Shown here piece by piece: positions 10,526 through 25,000 of a DNA stretch of 64,000 nt. Location of the stretch: contig OZ012687.1 of NCBI GenBank assembly GCA_963942565.1, positions 134,001 through 198,000 on the forward strand, read 5' to 3'. A program made the translations under genes and the position numbers. This stretch comes from Maea johnstoni. Taxonomy: Eukaryota > Annelida > Polychaeta > Spionida > Magelonidae. The stretch's first letter is position 1; every line of letters starts with the position of its first letter. A model generated the notes under the pieces. That model was not told the DNA's origin and ran no database searches. It was given only the letters and a program-made list of their open reading frames with translations.

Positions 10526-12745
10526 GCCCCAGCAAACACAAAACATTTGTGCTATGTCTACAAAATATTTAACCCAATATCTGTGAAATATTACTGAAAA
10601 TGTTTATTAATATTAAAACGTTTGGCCTGAAAATTATTACCATAATGTTTCTTATAATATTTGTATTATTATTTTTAAAACATTTCCAAGATACATTAAC
10701 ACAATATTGCAAAAATTATTCATCAAATGTTTCTGAAAAATATTTATTAATATTAAAACGTTTGGCCTGAAAATTAATACCAAAACATTTCTTATAACAT
10801 TTAAATTATTATTTTCACAATATTTTAAATACATATGTATACAATGTTGCTTAAATTATTCATAAACTATTTCTAAGAAACATTTTGACATTGTTGTTGA
10901 AGATATTTATCCCCATTGAAATTGCTGGCCTTGGAATTTTATGCCAACTTTTTTTGCAACATTTTACTCAACATTATTTCAATATTTTTGAAATATTTAT
11001 CTTTCCAGATAGTTGAGTTTTAAATTCTTTAGAGAAGAAAATGTACTTACCAATCGCCCATAACTAACACACTTTTGAAATCCCCATTTTAGGGATTTCT
11101 TGCTCAGTCTTACTTTGAAAGGTATACTGTACAAATCATGCTTTTAAGATAGAGGAGAAGGCTACTTATATTATTTTTGTCAGCCCTAATCAATGCCTTT
11201 TGGAATGACACATATTGATACTTCATGCTTTTTAAGAAACCAAACATTTTGAATCAATGCCAGTAATGATATATTTATTTGGAAACTATTTTTTCCTAAA
11301 TTTTCAAATCAATATTTCATGTTTATCGATCATATTTATCTAATTATAGCATAAAATATTGCTTTTTCAGAGAAGTTGCTAACAATTGTAGGATTATATA
11401 TTAATGTTATTTAATATTAAGATAATAATGTTGAATTGTAGCTATTGTTTTTGCATGTTGACATTATTATGTGGCAATATCATAGGGCATTCCTCAATAA
11501 TATTTCTGAAATATTTCATACGGTTTTTGTGTTAAAATTGGTATTTTTATAATGTTTTCGAATTATTAAAGGACTGTTTTATAGAAATGTTGAACGAAGA
11601 ATTCGGCAAAAACATTTCAAAACATTTATTCAACATTTTGTTAATGTCATTTTTAACATTTCTTTACAGCTTAGTTCAGATGTTTCACAAATATTTCACA
11701 GGATGTTTCCTTGATATCAAACCGATGTTTAAAAAAACATTTGTAGTATGCAAATGTATAACATTTATTTAAAATGATAATAAAAGATAGGATAATGTTA
11801 TCATACATTATCGCAGAAAATTATTGGTTATTATTTTCTAAATATATATTTAGATATTTAATTTCAAATTTGTTCAGAAATATTTTGTAACTTTGTAGAT
11901 ACAATACTAAATTAATATTTAAAGAAACATTTGTAATGGACAGCTTTAAAACATTTGTCTTTAAATGTTAGAACAATTATAGTTTAATATTATCAAACAT
12001 ATTTTGGAAAAATATTGTTTAACATTTTATCAGTGTAAATATTGACATTTTATTTATAATTTTTCAGACGTTTTAGAAACATTTTAAAGAATGTTAATAA
12101 AACATTCAATAAATGTTGAAAACAACATTTGTAATACGCAGATGTAAAACATTAACTATAAATGTTGATAAAAAATAATATAATGTTATCAAACATTATT
12201 ATGAAAAAAATATTGGTTAATATTGTGAGAAAATATTCCTTTATTAGGCAGCTTTAAAAGATTTATTTTAAATGTTAAAAAAATTACAGTTTAATATATT
12301 CAAACATATTTTGGAAAAATATTGTTTAACGTTTCATTAATGTATAAATTGACATTTTATCTATACTTTTTCAGACGTTTTAGAAACATTTTAAAGTATG
12401 TCAATAAAACATTCAATAAAAGTTAAAAACAACATTTGTAATACGCAGACATTAAACATTAACTAAAAATGTTGATAAAAGATAACATAATGTTATCAGA
12501 CATTATTATGAAAAAAAATATTGGTTAATATTTTAAGAAAATATTCCTTTATTCTCGTAAATGTTTTACTAATATCATATTTTTTTATTGCATAACATTA
12601 TTTACATTCATTATTTCACTAATGTTTTCCCTATGGTTATTGAATATTTTGCTAATGTTTTATTCATGTTTATTGTGAATGTTTCTAACAAATTTTTTTC
12701 AGTCCTTTTAAAAATATTTTGAAAATATTTTGTGTTTGCTGGGGC
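10526..12745. mobile_element. 2.2-kb AT-rich element with perfect short TIRs
   Basis: Bounded by an 18-bp perfect inverted pair, GCCCCAGCAAACACAAAA at 10526-10543 and its reverse complement at 12728-12745. The interior is made of AACATTT and AATATT words. It contains a near-tandem duplication of about 305 bp (about 11940-12245 against 12247-12550) and a shorter one (10590-10690 against 10735-10830). No frame of note is present, so it is a non-autonomous element grown by internal duplication. No clear target-site duplication was seen. Confidence 0.75.
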
Positions 12746-12784
12746 CAGTGAAGATCCTTTATAGTGGGTTAAATGTGATCATAC

Positions 12785-14779
<1,995 letters not shown>

Positions 14780-14780
<1 letters not shown>

Positions 14781-15700
14781 ATTGTTCATACCAGAGGCAT
14801 GGAAAAGTGTAACGTTCGCAAATGATGAATATGAACGCCTCCAGAGCCAGTTCGTATAGTTAAAAATGTTCGTGTTGAGGCAGCAAAGTTAACGACATGT
14901 AAAGGCGTATTGATAGAACTAGTTTTGTTTCTTTATTTGCAAAGGGGTTAGGTCGGTAGATCAAAAATTCAGTTGCTTTGGCGCTCATAATTGGATTCTA
15001 ACGACGTACGGTTGATCTAGAGCAGATTGGGGGGTCATTAGGTAACGGCGCCATATTTGGATTTGGATGCCGATATGATGCAGGTAGATCAAATTTATTT
15101 TGGGGCCGTATCTAAATTTGGGGGATGATTAATAAAAAATGGCCAAGTAGTATATTACAAGAACTTAGAGGTGATGTTAGGCATGATCCTAAATATACTT
15201 ACGGTACTTAACCAGGTCGGGAAACATGATTATAATTCTCTTTTTACTAAAATTTGGGGTGCGTACGACGCGATGGCCTAGCTGTTAGCGTGTATAACTG
15301 GAGAACTTAGGGCCACAGGTTCGAATCCAGCCGCTGGCGACTATGGTCTCCCTTAAGGCTATTCATGTTCTTTTGAAATATTCCGACTTAAAATAAAGAT
15401 TAATTAACTGTACTTCTGTTTACTTTACTTTAATTAGAGGTGACAATTCTGAACACTGAAATGTCAAAATCGCCGATCCCAGAAAAGTAGTCTGCCTGAA
15501 TCACCGTTCGCTATAAAGGCCGATGACGGTATGTTGGGCGCCGACTAAAAATAGCCTTTTATCTTTGCATTATAATAAACATTTCCACAGTTGTGATACA
15601 TGGAGTAAACAGAAAAAATAACTAAAGTGATACAGTTCAGAATTTTGTCAAGAAAATATATAATTAGGTAGGTGTAAGTAATGCCTAGCGTTCACATAGA
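14780..15700. repeat. Dispersed repeat family 1, copy B (tRNA-like core)
   Basis: Partner of 9480-10150. It contains a clearer tRNA-derived segment at about 15266-15345: a box-A-like GATGGCCTAGCTGTTAGCG and a box-B GGTTCGAATCC. This suggests an RNA polymerase III promoter of a SINE. The 3' part (15600-15660) is repeated with changes at 15725-15795. Confidence 0.55.
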
Positions 15701-15799
15701 ATATGATATCTGTGAGGTGGTCAGCATGTTGCTTTCAACAGAAAAAATAACTACGTGATCATAAAGTTGAGAATTTCTCCAAGAAAATATATAGTTTAA

Positions 15800-16620
15800 T
15801 TGTATTGTATTTTATTGACTGTAATCACATGAATACAAAATATACAAATCATACTTTAGATACTCAATGCTTTAGAAAAATAAATCAAAAATTTGAAAAG
15901 GAAAACTAGATTAGCACAAAGCTGCATAACTGTTAGTTAGCAGCAGGAAACCTGTGTGGATCACATATCTATCAGTTGCAGGCTTTAGGCAAGACATCAC
16001 TTAAAGCTATCATTTTGCAGTTGCAAGTTTTTAGGCTAAGCAACTGTGTATTCTACGCAGAGAATACAGAGAGTAACTAAAGGGTTGGAATCCAAATAAT
16101 GTTACTAGTAGATATTGTAAATGCATTGAGTGTAATAACCAATGACGAGGATCAAATTGTGTGGCGTAACAACAAATTATTATATTGATGAAAGAAAATA
16201 CAAGTACAAATAAGGAACTTTGGTACCAAAAATAGCACATGTCAGGTTTGTTTACAATATTACTCCGCCATTTTTAATACATAAGTAGGTGTAAAACAAT
16301 AATGATACGGCTGGCGCTATTCCTAGAGAAAGTGCTCATACAATTTGGGCTTGACTCTCTTTTTTACACAAAACATACTAAGTAGGGGAGTATAATGGGT
16401 GTAAGTATTAATGTATACTAGCAGCAACCCGTGCACAGCACGGTCTTATACATAGCATCTTAGTTTTAGGAGATAAGAACAGCTAACACTAGCAACCAAA
16501 GGAAGAGCTCTTTATGCTCTTTCTAACGATGTCGTGATTTCGGTAACCGCAATTACAAAATTCAAAAGAATACATTACCGCCTTTCTAAATGTATTAAAT
16601 TTGTTGTCTAAGGCCCAGAA
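15800..16620. other. Unassigned AT-rich sequence
   Basis: Begins with a TGTATTGTATTTTATTG stretch that, read on the minus strand, resembles the tail of a retroposon. No reverse-transcriptase coding was seen beside it, so no element is called. Confidence 0.3.
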
Positions 16621-16626
16621 ATAAGT

Positions 16627-16717
16627 GAGAAATCATCAAATGAAAACAGATATATTTTGCCGAGAATCTCTGGAAATCAGAACGTCTGTTCAAGGCGTTT
16701 TCATTTGATGATTTCTC
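16627..16717. repeat. Palindrome with 21-bp perfect arms
   Basis: GAGAAATCATCAAATGAAAAC at 16627-16647 and its exact reverse complement at 16697-16717, with a 49-bp loop. It is the first of three foldbacks in 700 bp. Confidence 0.85.
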
Positions 16718-16882
16718 CGTGATTACTTGGCCTACAATTACGATTTCAATGTATCTAAAAGGAACATACTATATATACGGACTTTCTAGAAATATGCAAT
16801 TTGTTGTCTTAAACCCAGTATTGTCCTAATGCAGATTGTGTGATGTTTTGTGGCTGAGGTAGCCATGGTATATTGTAGGAAA

Positions 16883-17017
16883 TGATCACGGGAGGTATAT
16901 GATTGTGGCAATGCCCGGCCCAGTCAGCAGCCATAACCGAGTCCACAGGGCAAGGTTTTGGCTGCTGACTGGGCCGGGCACTGGCATTGCCACAATCACC
17001 TATACCTCCCGTGATCA
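16883..17017. repeat. Foldback hairpin, arms about 55 bp
   Basis: Near-complete inverted repeat starting TGATCACGGGAGGTAT and ending ATACCTCCCGTGATCA, with a GGCCCAGTCAGCAGCC inner arm and a short loop around 16948. No coding. Confidence 0.85.
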
Positions 17018-17182
17018 ATTCTCATTACATCACATGGCTTACAAACATATTTTTGGGAAAGTTTTTTGTTTTAAATAAAGACCTCAATTAAGCTGTTGTT
17101 GTAATATTCTGGATAGTGCAACAATAAAAACATGTTTTTGGGCAAGTTTCTTGTTTTAAATGAAGACCAAACAATCAAAACG

Positions 17183-17341
17183 TCATATAACAATAGGATG
17201 TCCTATTGTTGGAAGCATGTGTATGTGTTACGCTGCCATTGATGAGGGAGGAGGTTATTAAGCATAATAACCTCCACCCTCGGCAATGGCAGTGTCGCGC
17301 ATGCCCATGCTTCCAACAATAGGAAACATATTGTTATGTGA
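17183..17341. repeat. Foldback hairpin, arms about 60 bp
   Basis: Core 17202-17323: CCTATTGTTGGAAGCATG pairs with CATGCTTCCAACAATAGG, with the arms continuing through GCCATTG and GAGGTTATTA to a 4-base loop near 17261. An outer TCATATAACAATA/TATTGTTATGTGA pair extends it. Probable snap-back MITE. Confidence 0.85.
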
Positions 17342-17599
17342 CCATCCAGTAAGTTGCAACAATCTGCACATGTTAAGGTTAGCTTAGATCTTCATCTAAA
17401 GCAAAACACTTGACAAAAACATGTTAGTAAGTTAATTTTCTTCAAACCTAGCTAACGCAAAACTTCACCCACCCCCCCTCCCCACTAGTCGGCATACAAA
17501 GTCACAGCATCAGGCTTGCAGCCGTTACAGGGGAGGTAGAGTTGCAAAGTTTGCAACTCGGTATTAATATATAGATATGTTAAAGAAAGAAACGTTCCC

Positions 17600-19194
17600 T
17601 TAAAGGACAATTACACCTTCAGGCTAATATATGCTGAGAACTGACTTTAGTTTGTATACTTTAAGGTCCCTGTTAACCTGAATACTGTTTGGCTTCCTTA
17701 CCTCTGAAATTGCACTTAATTGCCACCCCCAACCAGCCATTAAGCTCAAGACCATGGGAGCCATTGTATCCCACAATGCACTGCTACTCTACATCTGACA
17801 GGCAGTCCAGGCCAGAATAGTTGCACTTCCTGTATGTACAGCACCCAGCATCACACATGAAACCATGACAACAATGTTGTGAAAATGGTGATTTGTGCTG
17901 TTTATTGGATGCTACAACAGATCTGACAGGGGAAAAGGAAAGGGAATTTCCTTTTTCTCCATTTCAAACCCAAAGATCCACCTAGAAAAGAAGGATTTAG
18001 CAGCAAGATGGCTATTCAACATTGGGACAGAATGGACAATGAAAAACTAATCATTTAAGTGGAGCCCAAAGTGTTTGTCATGAACACTTCGAGGAATCTT
18101 GTTTTGAGGCTGAACTACAAACAATACTTGGATTTAGGAGGTTTAAACACCCGAAACCTGGTGCAGTGCCTACAATATTCAATTTTGATCCCACACAGAA
18201 CCATGTTCAACAAGAGAGAAAAGAAAGGGTCCAGAAGTGCTCAAAAACGGAGGCAATATCTGTAACATCAAATTGTTGGAAGACAATTTCTCTTTAAAGG
18301 GTACAATAAAATGGCTAAGAAAGGGAGAGAGATAAAAGTACACTTAACATTTGTTATGGATAAGTTTGCTTCTGCCAAACCCCTTAATATGCTGATTATT
18401 TATTCTATACCCTCAACATCAGAGTCATTTTGATTGTTTGTATGACAGCTAGGAAAGGTTTGTATCAAATGACTTCCCTTAATAATTCTAAAATCCTAAA
18501 ACTAAGACTTGCAAACCCATAAGGGAAAGTGTTCCTTAGATTGACAGTACTAGCCAAGTCAATTGCATTACACGACTGATTGATTAGGACTGATTGATTA
18601 GTAGTTCCCCAGATTCACTTCCTGCAATGGTGATAGCAATCAACAAAATTGTGTTGAGATGACTGTTTCCTGAGCACCTGAAGTCCCCAGGGTGTTTTCA
18701 CCTCTGTGAAGAGCTTGCAATTGTTGTTATCTACCCAACTTACCATTTCCTGCCTTTTAACAATTACAATGTAAAACAGTGCAAACAAACAATAATTTAC
18801 AATCAGTGTACTATCTGAATGTGGTCTAGAGCGATGGGAAGGGTAAGTATTTTACTCTTACATCTTAAACTTACAGAATCTAGTGTGTCCTTGTAAACTC
18901 AATAAATATGTCATATGATCTTTGTCAAATTCCTACTACTAGAAGAAACAGGACACAATGTATTTGGGCACGCTCCTAGCCTTGTATATGCAGATGCTGG
19001 CTGCTGCAGAGGTTGTGCTCTGTCATGAGCTAGTTTCAAAATGGCCGCCCCCAGATACTTGGCAAAACATGACTTAAAACAGCAATAAACTTTTAATGTG
19101 GAGATGGGTGATTGTGGGGTCTTGGATATGAGTAGAGTTTACCCTAAGACACTATTTGGGCCCATGTTTTATTCATGGTGGAATTGTCCTTTAA
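17600..19194. mobile_element. THAP-bearing DNA transposon, decayed copy 1
   Basis: 1.6-kb element with 18-bp inverted ends, TTAAAGGACAATTACACC at 17600 and the reverse complement of TTAAAGGACAATTCCACC ending at 19194 (one mismatch). Flanking GTTCCC/GTTACC may be a decayed target duplication. It contains a broken THAP domain. TIRs plus THAP fit a P-element-like transposon; no RNase-H-like transposase region is visible, so the copy is internally deleted. Confidence 0.65.
17885..18297 (+). pseudogene. Broken THAP zinc-finger domain
   Basis: From ATG 17885: MVICAVY, then after a one-base frame change GCYNRSDRGKGISFFSIP, matching the C-x4-C start of THAP (C2CH) domains. Later VCHEHFEESCF supplies the C-x2-H half at about 18072-18107, and PKPGAVPTIF (ending at 18180) is the classic AVPTIF box that closes the domain. 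The tail runs on to a TAA at 18295. At least two indels and one in-frame stop separate the pieces, so it is not translatable as one protein. Confidence 0.75.
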
Positions 19195-19197
19195 GTT

Positions 19198-19525
19198 ACC
19201 TGTGATGTTGGTATTGCCACTTGCATGCACACTTGTTGCACTTGACTTTTACACCATGCAACTTCCACCCATTCACCTTCTATCTGCCCTTTCACATGTC
19301 CCCACGTGCTGATCAGTGCCCTATCCATGCACCTTCCACCTGTACATTGGGCTTGGATCCGTGCGCCCGCCACTCACTTTTTGGGCGCACATATCCTTAC
19401 TTCACCGACCTTTTCTACTGATCCTGCGGCCTAAGTTAGCGCCCTGTCGCAATTCTTGCCTTCCCCCTTCTCTGTAATTGTACTGTCCTCCCAGTACCTC
19501 TTTCAACGGAACCCTATCTGGATTA
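19198..19525. repeat. Dispersed repeat family 2, copy B
   Basis: Partner of 10190-10515 in the same orientation. It starts only three bases after the right end of the THAP transposon, so the two may be neighbouring insertions or parts of one composite. Confidence 0.75.
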
Positions 19526-20500
19526 TACCGACATTGTATTGGAAGTCAGGTTAGAGGGAGCGAGGAACGTTTATTTGGCCCATAATAAATACGTCTTCAT
19601 AACTGGCCAGTTTTCCAATCATGTCAGTTTATTATGACGAGTGTTGAATTAATTGTATACATGTATGTAGTATGTTATGTGGTATTCAGATTGTACATGT
19701 ACTCTGTCCTTGGCAAGCCTCGCTGACCGCCGGCCAGATTTATTACGCTCTGTGTATATGTCATGATTGCTGGAATCTAGATTGGACAATAAACTTGAGC
19801 AATTTAATTGTCGAAAATAATACTGTTTTTTAAAACTAAGAACATGCAGATTATCTCCACGATTAATTGTTCACAAGAAATATGAAATCATGAAAGTTAA
19901 AGCCTAACATTAGTCGAACACTATGCATGCAAACTATTCTTTTCTCTATAGGGTAGTTTTCCGATCGCCACGTTGATGGTTAAGAGGCGAAATAAAGAAG
20001 TCTACTTGTAGAACTTATCAAAATCAGAAGAATGACAGCACATCACTGCGGATAATGGACTATTTTCCAACCTGCTTGATGCCTCTTGCCTTGACAAGAT
20101 GTTCCTGGTAATATTTCTAGAGAATGGAACAATGTGAGTTTGCGAAGAAGTGATAAATGCCGCGATATTCTATGAGATTCCTGAGTTAGATAGAGATGCT
20201 CGAACTAGTTGAACATAAGCATGAAGTTGATCACTTTGGCTTTAATATGTCCGCAAGTGTTCACCTTATCCAGGTTCAAGTGCCCCCGCATGGCAATCAC
20301 CTAATTCATGCGTCCTTTGAGCAGCTCTCTACCTGAGGAATCGATGCCGCTCCGTCAGTGGAATGGCAATCCAGGTTATTGCACTGGGGAGTTATTGGTT
20401 TCGTCTGATTCAGTTGGTTTCGGTAATCCATTGTAAATAGCAACGAGAAGCCACTCCGAATGATCAAACTTTAATGTAGTCGAATCAGCGCTAGACAATA
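19526..20500. other. Upstream region of the homeobox gene
   Basis: Unique sequence, GC-richer from about 20280 onward, leading into the TATA box at 20528. No exon was recognised. Candidate regulatory DNA by position only. Confidence 0.35.
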
Positions 20501-20527
20501 GCAATCAGCATCTCGTGGTAGTAGCTC

Positions 20528-20533
20528 TATAAA
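20528..20533 (+). promoter_or_regulatory. TATA box of the divergent homeobox gene
   Basis: TATAAAGGCGGG is a textbook TATA context; transcription should start about 30 bases downstream, near 20560. The start region is followed by GC-rich sequence (GTCGCCGCCGCGGCCGG), as expected of a 5' UTR, and by a consensus donor at 20768. Confidence 0.6.
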
Positions 20534-20559
20534 GGCGGGCAGCTAGGAGGGTTTACATA

Positions 20560-20767
20560 CTACTCCCCTCTTGAAGCTCACAGCTACACTACAGCATAGG
20601 TTGTCGCCGCCGCGGCCGGTCATCTTGATATTTCGTCACGTTTCGGGTCCGCAGGAGAGCTAGAGACTTGGGCCAGACAGGTGGCTACTCAGTGATCATG
20701 GCGTGTCTCACTCTGTAGGGCACCTGACCGTCGATCTTCAGAGAGATTATCCACAAAACAAGCCAAA
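20560..20767 (+). other. Noncoding first exon with short uORF
   Basis: Predicted from TATA spacing to the donor AAA|GTAAGT at 20767/20768. It holds an upstream ATG at 20698 that stops after six codons (TAG 20716-20718). That TAG is in frame with the main ORF across the splice, which supports initiation at the ATG in the next exon. Exact ends need cDNA. Confidence 0.5.
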
Positions 20768-21004
20768 GTAAGTTATGACGTTACTGGCGGCGGCAGAGAA
20801 CAGATTAGTTGCTTCTTTCTCTTCACTCATTTTCCGTCTATTTTATTTCGATATCTTTACTTCCTCCGTCTAGACGTGTCTCTCTTTCTCTCGAGGTGTT
20901 TATATTGTTTATATTGAAACCCTCTTTCCTCTTCACCCATTTGCTTATTTCGACTTTTCTACATTCATCTAGACAGGTGAAGAAAGTACTGTGCAACAAT
21001 AACG

Positions 21005-21260
21005 TCCATGCTGTTCCTCTAGACGTCTCTCTTTTTCTCGAACTGAAGGGTATCTAGTTTCTCTGGGTGAGCCCCAGTGCCACACTGATTACCATGCTGT
21101 TCCTCTAAACGTCTCTTTTTCTCGAACTGAAGGGTATCTCGTTTCTCTGGGTGTGCCCCAGTGCCACACTGATTACCATGCTGTTCCTCTAAACGTCTCT
21201 TTTTCTCTAACTGAAGGGTATCTAGTTTCTCTGGGTGAGCCCCAATGCCACACTGATTAG
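21005..21260. repeat. Three tandem units of about 85 bp
   Basis: Units beginning CTGTTCCTCTA at 21011, 21097 and 21181, with shared AACTGAAGGGTATCTAG and TGAGCCCCAGTGCCACACTG. Intronic; the minus-strand 81-codon frame is a shadow. Confidence 0.9.
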
Positions 21261-21298
21261 GCATGCCATTGCCAAAGACTTATATAAGAGCTCTCTGC

Positions 21299-21515
21299 CT
21301 CTGTCACGGTCATTATTATTCTTATTATCCTATTATCCTTATTACTATCCTTATTATTACTATCCTTATTACTACTATCATTATTATCACTATCATTATT
21401 ATTACCATCATTATTATTCTTATTATTACTATCTTTATTGTTACTATCATTGTTACTATCATTGTTACTATCATTGTTACTATCATTGTTACTATCATTA
21501 TTATTATAAATTTAT
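21299..21515. repeat. ATT/ATC microsatellite
   Basis: Imperfect trinucleotide run (TATTATC, TATCATTGT) in intron 1 of the homeobox gene. Confidence 0.9.
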
Positions 21516-21597
21516 TATATAATCATTAGAATTGCTTCAGTATTTCCTCTCCAGAAATTATAACTGATCTATCGCTTCGTGGTCTTATTTTACCCAG

Positions 21598-21965
21598 GAA
21601 TGTACAGCCTCCCTGCCTGGCCAGATTCTGGACCGTCGCGGAGCCAGCAGCCCTTCCCTGGCCGCCACTCATCTGGCGTACAGGACTGCATGGTGGTCAA
21701 GTCCTGGACGCAGGACTGCCTGGTCAAGTCCTGGCCAGATTTAGGACCGTCGCGGAGCCAGCAGCTCTTCCCTGGCCACCACTCACCTGGCGTACAGGAC
21801 TGCCTGGTCAAGTCCTGGCCGCAGGACTGCCTGGTTAAGTCGTGGACGCCGTCCCATGTCCAGGAGATGGCCTTGAGGGCCGCGTTTCGGGAGCAGAAGT
21901 GGTGCCCGCCGGAGCGAGCCAGGGAACTGTCTGATAACCTACTGCTGGCGCAGGATGTGGTACAG
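21598..21965 (+). CDS. Homeobox gene, first coding exon
   Basis: Encodes residues 1-122: a MYSLPAWPDSGPSRSQQ start, two imperfect copies of a GPSRSQQ-FPG-HS-GVQDC-VKSW block (residues about 11-46 and 48-82), then homeodomain helices 1 and 2. The ATG is two bases inside the exon. A (CT)n tract follows the donor closely. Confidence 0.65.
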
Positions 21966-21993
21966 GTAAGCGGCATTCATACTCTCCCTCCCT

Positions 21994-22065
<72 letters not shown>

Positions 22066-25000
22066 TATCTTCTGGGATGAGACAGATCGGAACACAGGTG
22101 ATTGATTGAACATCAAGTCATTAATTAATGACATAATAACAGTGACATTGGTGATAACACATTAATAACCATCAGTTATACTGATAATGATCACACTACT
22201 ACATGTTCTACTAGTACTACTGCTACTGCTAAGTACGTTAAGGACTTCATCGATAATGATAGTTATACACTACTGACGTCATTCATGCTTTGCCTTCGTG
22301 TAGAGTAACCGATAAATCAAATGCTTGTATATCCCAGCATTGTTCTGAATGCTGATAATCCAGGCTTTCAGTTGCAATTATATTTTAAGAATAACCCACC
22401 GACTCGAAGTACCCTTTAACACCAGAAGGCAATAGCCTAGAGGGTGATGTAGTAAATGTTACATAGTTTATTAGTTTACAATTAGGTGATAACAATTACC
22501 GTGTGGAGTGGCACTGCGATATGCTAGCCGGCGGCGGATGCATGTGGCATTTGTGTGAATTGAATGGTCAACAATAGGCCACACGCCCTTATGGTGTACA
22601 GGTCAGTGCAGGATGCTTCTTCTTCTTTGATGATATTTCCTCCTATCTAGGAGCTGTAGTGCAGCTATAGAGTGGTGTTAAAATTACATTAGACAACATG
22701 CAATTAAAATATACAGTTATTGGCTCATTACAGTTGGTTTTTATATTTGAGGATGCGTAAATTTGACGGTAAAAATAAAATAAAACACAGTAACGCCTAG
22801 TAGCTAGGCTACTACATTGGCAGAAGAAACTGACGGAGTTGGCCTAATCTTAGAAACAATCATTTTGTTTGTATTTGTTTGGGAAGCCGTGGCGATCTAA
22901 CCTTGGGAGGTTAGACTTATATACGCAACGCCGGCCGTGTCTGTCTCTGTCGTGCAGGAAGTAAATGTGTATATGTAATCTAAGGCCGTGGCGATCTAAC
23001 CTTGGGAGGTTAGACTTATATACGCAACGCCGGCCGTGTCTGTCTCTGTCGTGCAGGAAGTAAATGTGTAGATGTAATCTAAGGCTCCAGGCCTACTCAT
23101 ACTCTCAGTGGAGTCAGGCTTAAAGGTATTCAATCGCCTTCGTCTGCCAGGTGCAACGGGATGGGGGAGGGAGGCGGCTTCCTCGCACATTATCAATTGC
23201 ACTTCCGACTGAGTGATGCGTCGATGGTCCATCGTAGACTGTCCTAATCTATATCCAAGCTTATTGACAATTTTGATCACTGAATAAACGTCATTTAATC
23301 ATCCTTGTTATGCCAACTTTAAATAATTAAAAGGGTTTGATGATTGTATTTTCTACGAGATCTTGGCACTCAGTTATTCCGAAACCTTTTGTTTAGACCC
23401 AAAACCTTTTCGCCATAGTCAAGCCCCTGCAAAACGAGCATAAGTTCCTGGCAGTATCTATCTATCTACCATACCTGGCTGGTACTACACTACACTGCTT
23501 GGTCAACGCAGAAGGGGATGTCAACTTTTTAGGGACAAGAAACCTACTTAGTCTAGGTCCATGAGTCCCTGCTGCCTATCCACATATCACAACACGGAAC
23601 GGACGGGGCTAGGCTCGGTTGAAAACAACTCACTCGGTTACGTAGCGGATTGTCTTTAAAAGTATTCAAATGACCTTTTCCTATCCATGTACGGATTAAT
23701 TATGCATAGTGCCTTATAATTCAATAATATGCAACAATATTTTATTGCGGCATGATGTTCGGTGTTGCACATGTAGCCCCCGGCCAGTAGGCGGCAACAT
23801 CAGAAATCAATAGAAAGGGTGCTAGGGTTTTGGTACTGAACTAAGTGTCTTTACAGGCAAAGAGCACAAATAAACTGATTTATAAAATGATTTATTTGAG
23901 AGAGAGAGAGAGGGAGAAACGATTTCCAACTCCCCATTTCGTCTCTCCACTCACTGCATGCGCAGAAGAGGTGGGCCTGTCACTTGTTGTTGATTTCATT
24001 CCGAATCATCTCCATGACACAAATGTCTACCTATCATTTTACAAAGTTCCATCATATTTTATCTACTCCTTGATGATGTGATGATGTAGATCCAGACTAT
24101 ATTTTTAAGTATGAATGGGTTAATGAAGACATCAACAGTATATATGTTTGAGGAAAATCTGTTACATATTCCAAACACAGTGTTTACGCTATGATACGAG
24201 CATGCAAAAATCATTAAAGTTAGTGGGAAACGAGATTATATTTTATTGATGGCTGCATCCCTGCTCACTTCACACATGCATGCAAATCTACAATAGGTGA
24301 TATTTATCAAACAGAATATTCAACAATGTGTGACATCAAGACCTTGCCTCATTACCCTTGTACAAAAGGTAATGAGGCAACGTTTTGATGTCAAACATTG
24401 TTAGATATTCTGTTTGATAAATAGGCGGATGGCCAAATGTCAACATTATACGTTTGATGGCGTTTTTCATTACAAGTCGTCATTCATGCTTATTCATCTC
24501 TACATAGGGTGGGTTTTTACTTTTAGTGTACGGGTGGATGACCCGTCTGATTTTGCTGCATAAGGTAATTTTGGGGCATTTTATGCAGAAAAACACTAAT
24601 AAGCATGATTTTTGAGATTTCCTTCTAGAAAGTTCATTTTTCGTGATAGAAACTCAACCTTGAACATGTTGCATTAGGGTGACTTCAAAGTACCCCCCAG
24701 CTATGAGTGATTTTAGGGCAAAAATCATCAAAAATGAGGGATCTTTGTAATTTTCCATGTTATACTGTAGACGATTTCAACCTCGATTATTATTTGTAAT
24801 AGGGTAGGTTTTGGGGAATTTAACCGAAACAATGGCTCAAAATAGGGGATTTTAGGGATTTGCTTGTGGAAATTAATATTCATAATAGGAACTCACAACT
24901 TGCCACAAATAAGCTCCCGAGGATTCCCAAGGTTTGACATCGTGTTATATTATTGTAAGATGTGTCTGTGTCCTGCTATGAGTATTTTTGGGGTAAAAAC

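Noticed and set aside
15266-15345. Functional tRNA gene
   Set aside because: Box A and box B words are present but no cloverleaf with paired acceptor stem could be drawn; it fits a SINE-type relic better.
15800-16250. LINE 3' end
   Set aside because: Only a TATTGTATTTTATTG tail-like stretch supports it; no reverse-transcriptase or endonuclease coding is visible.
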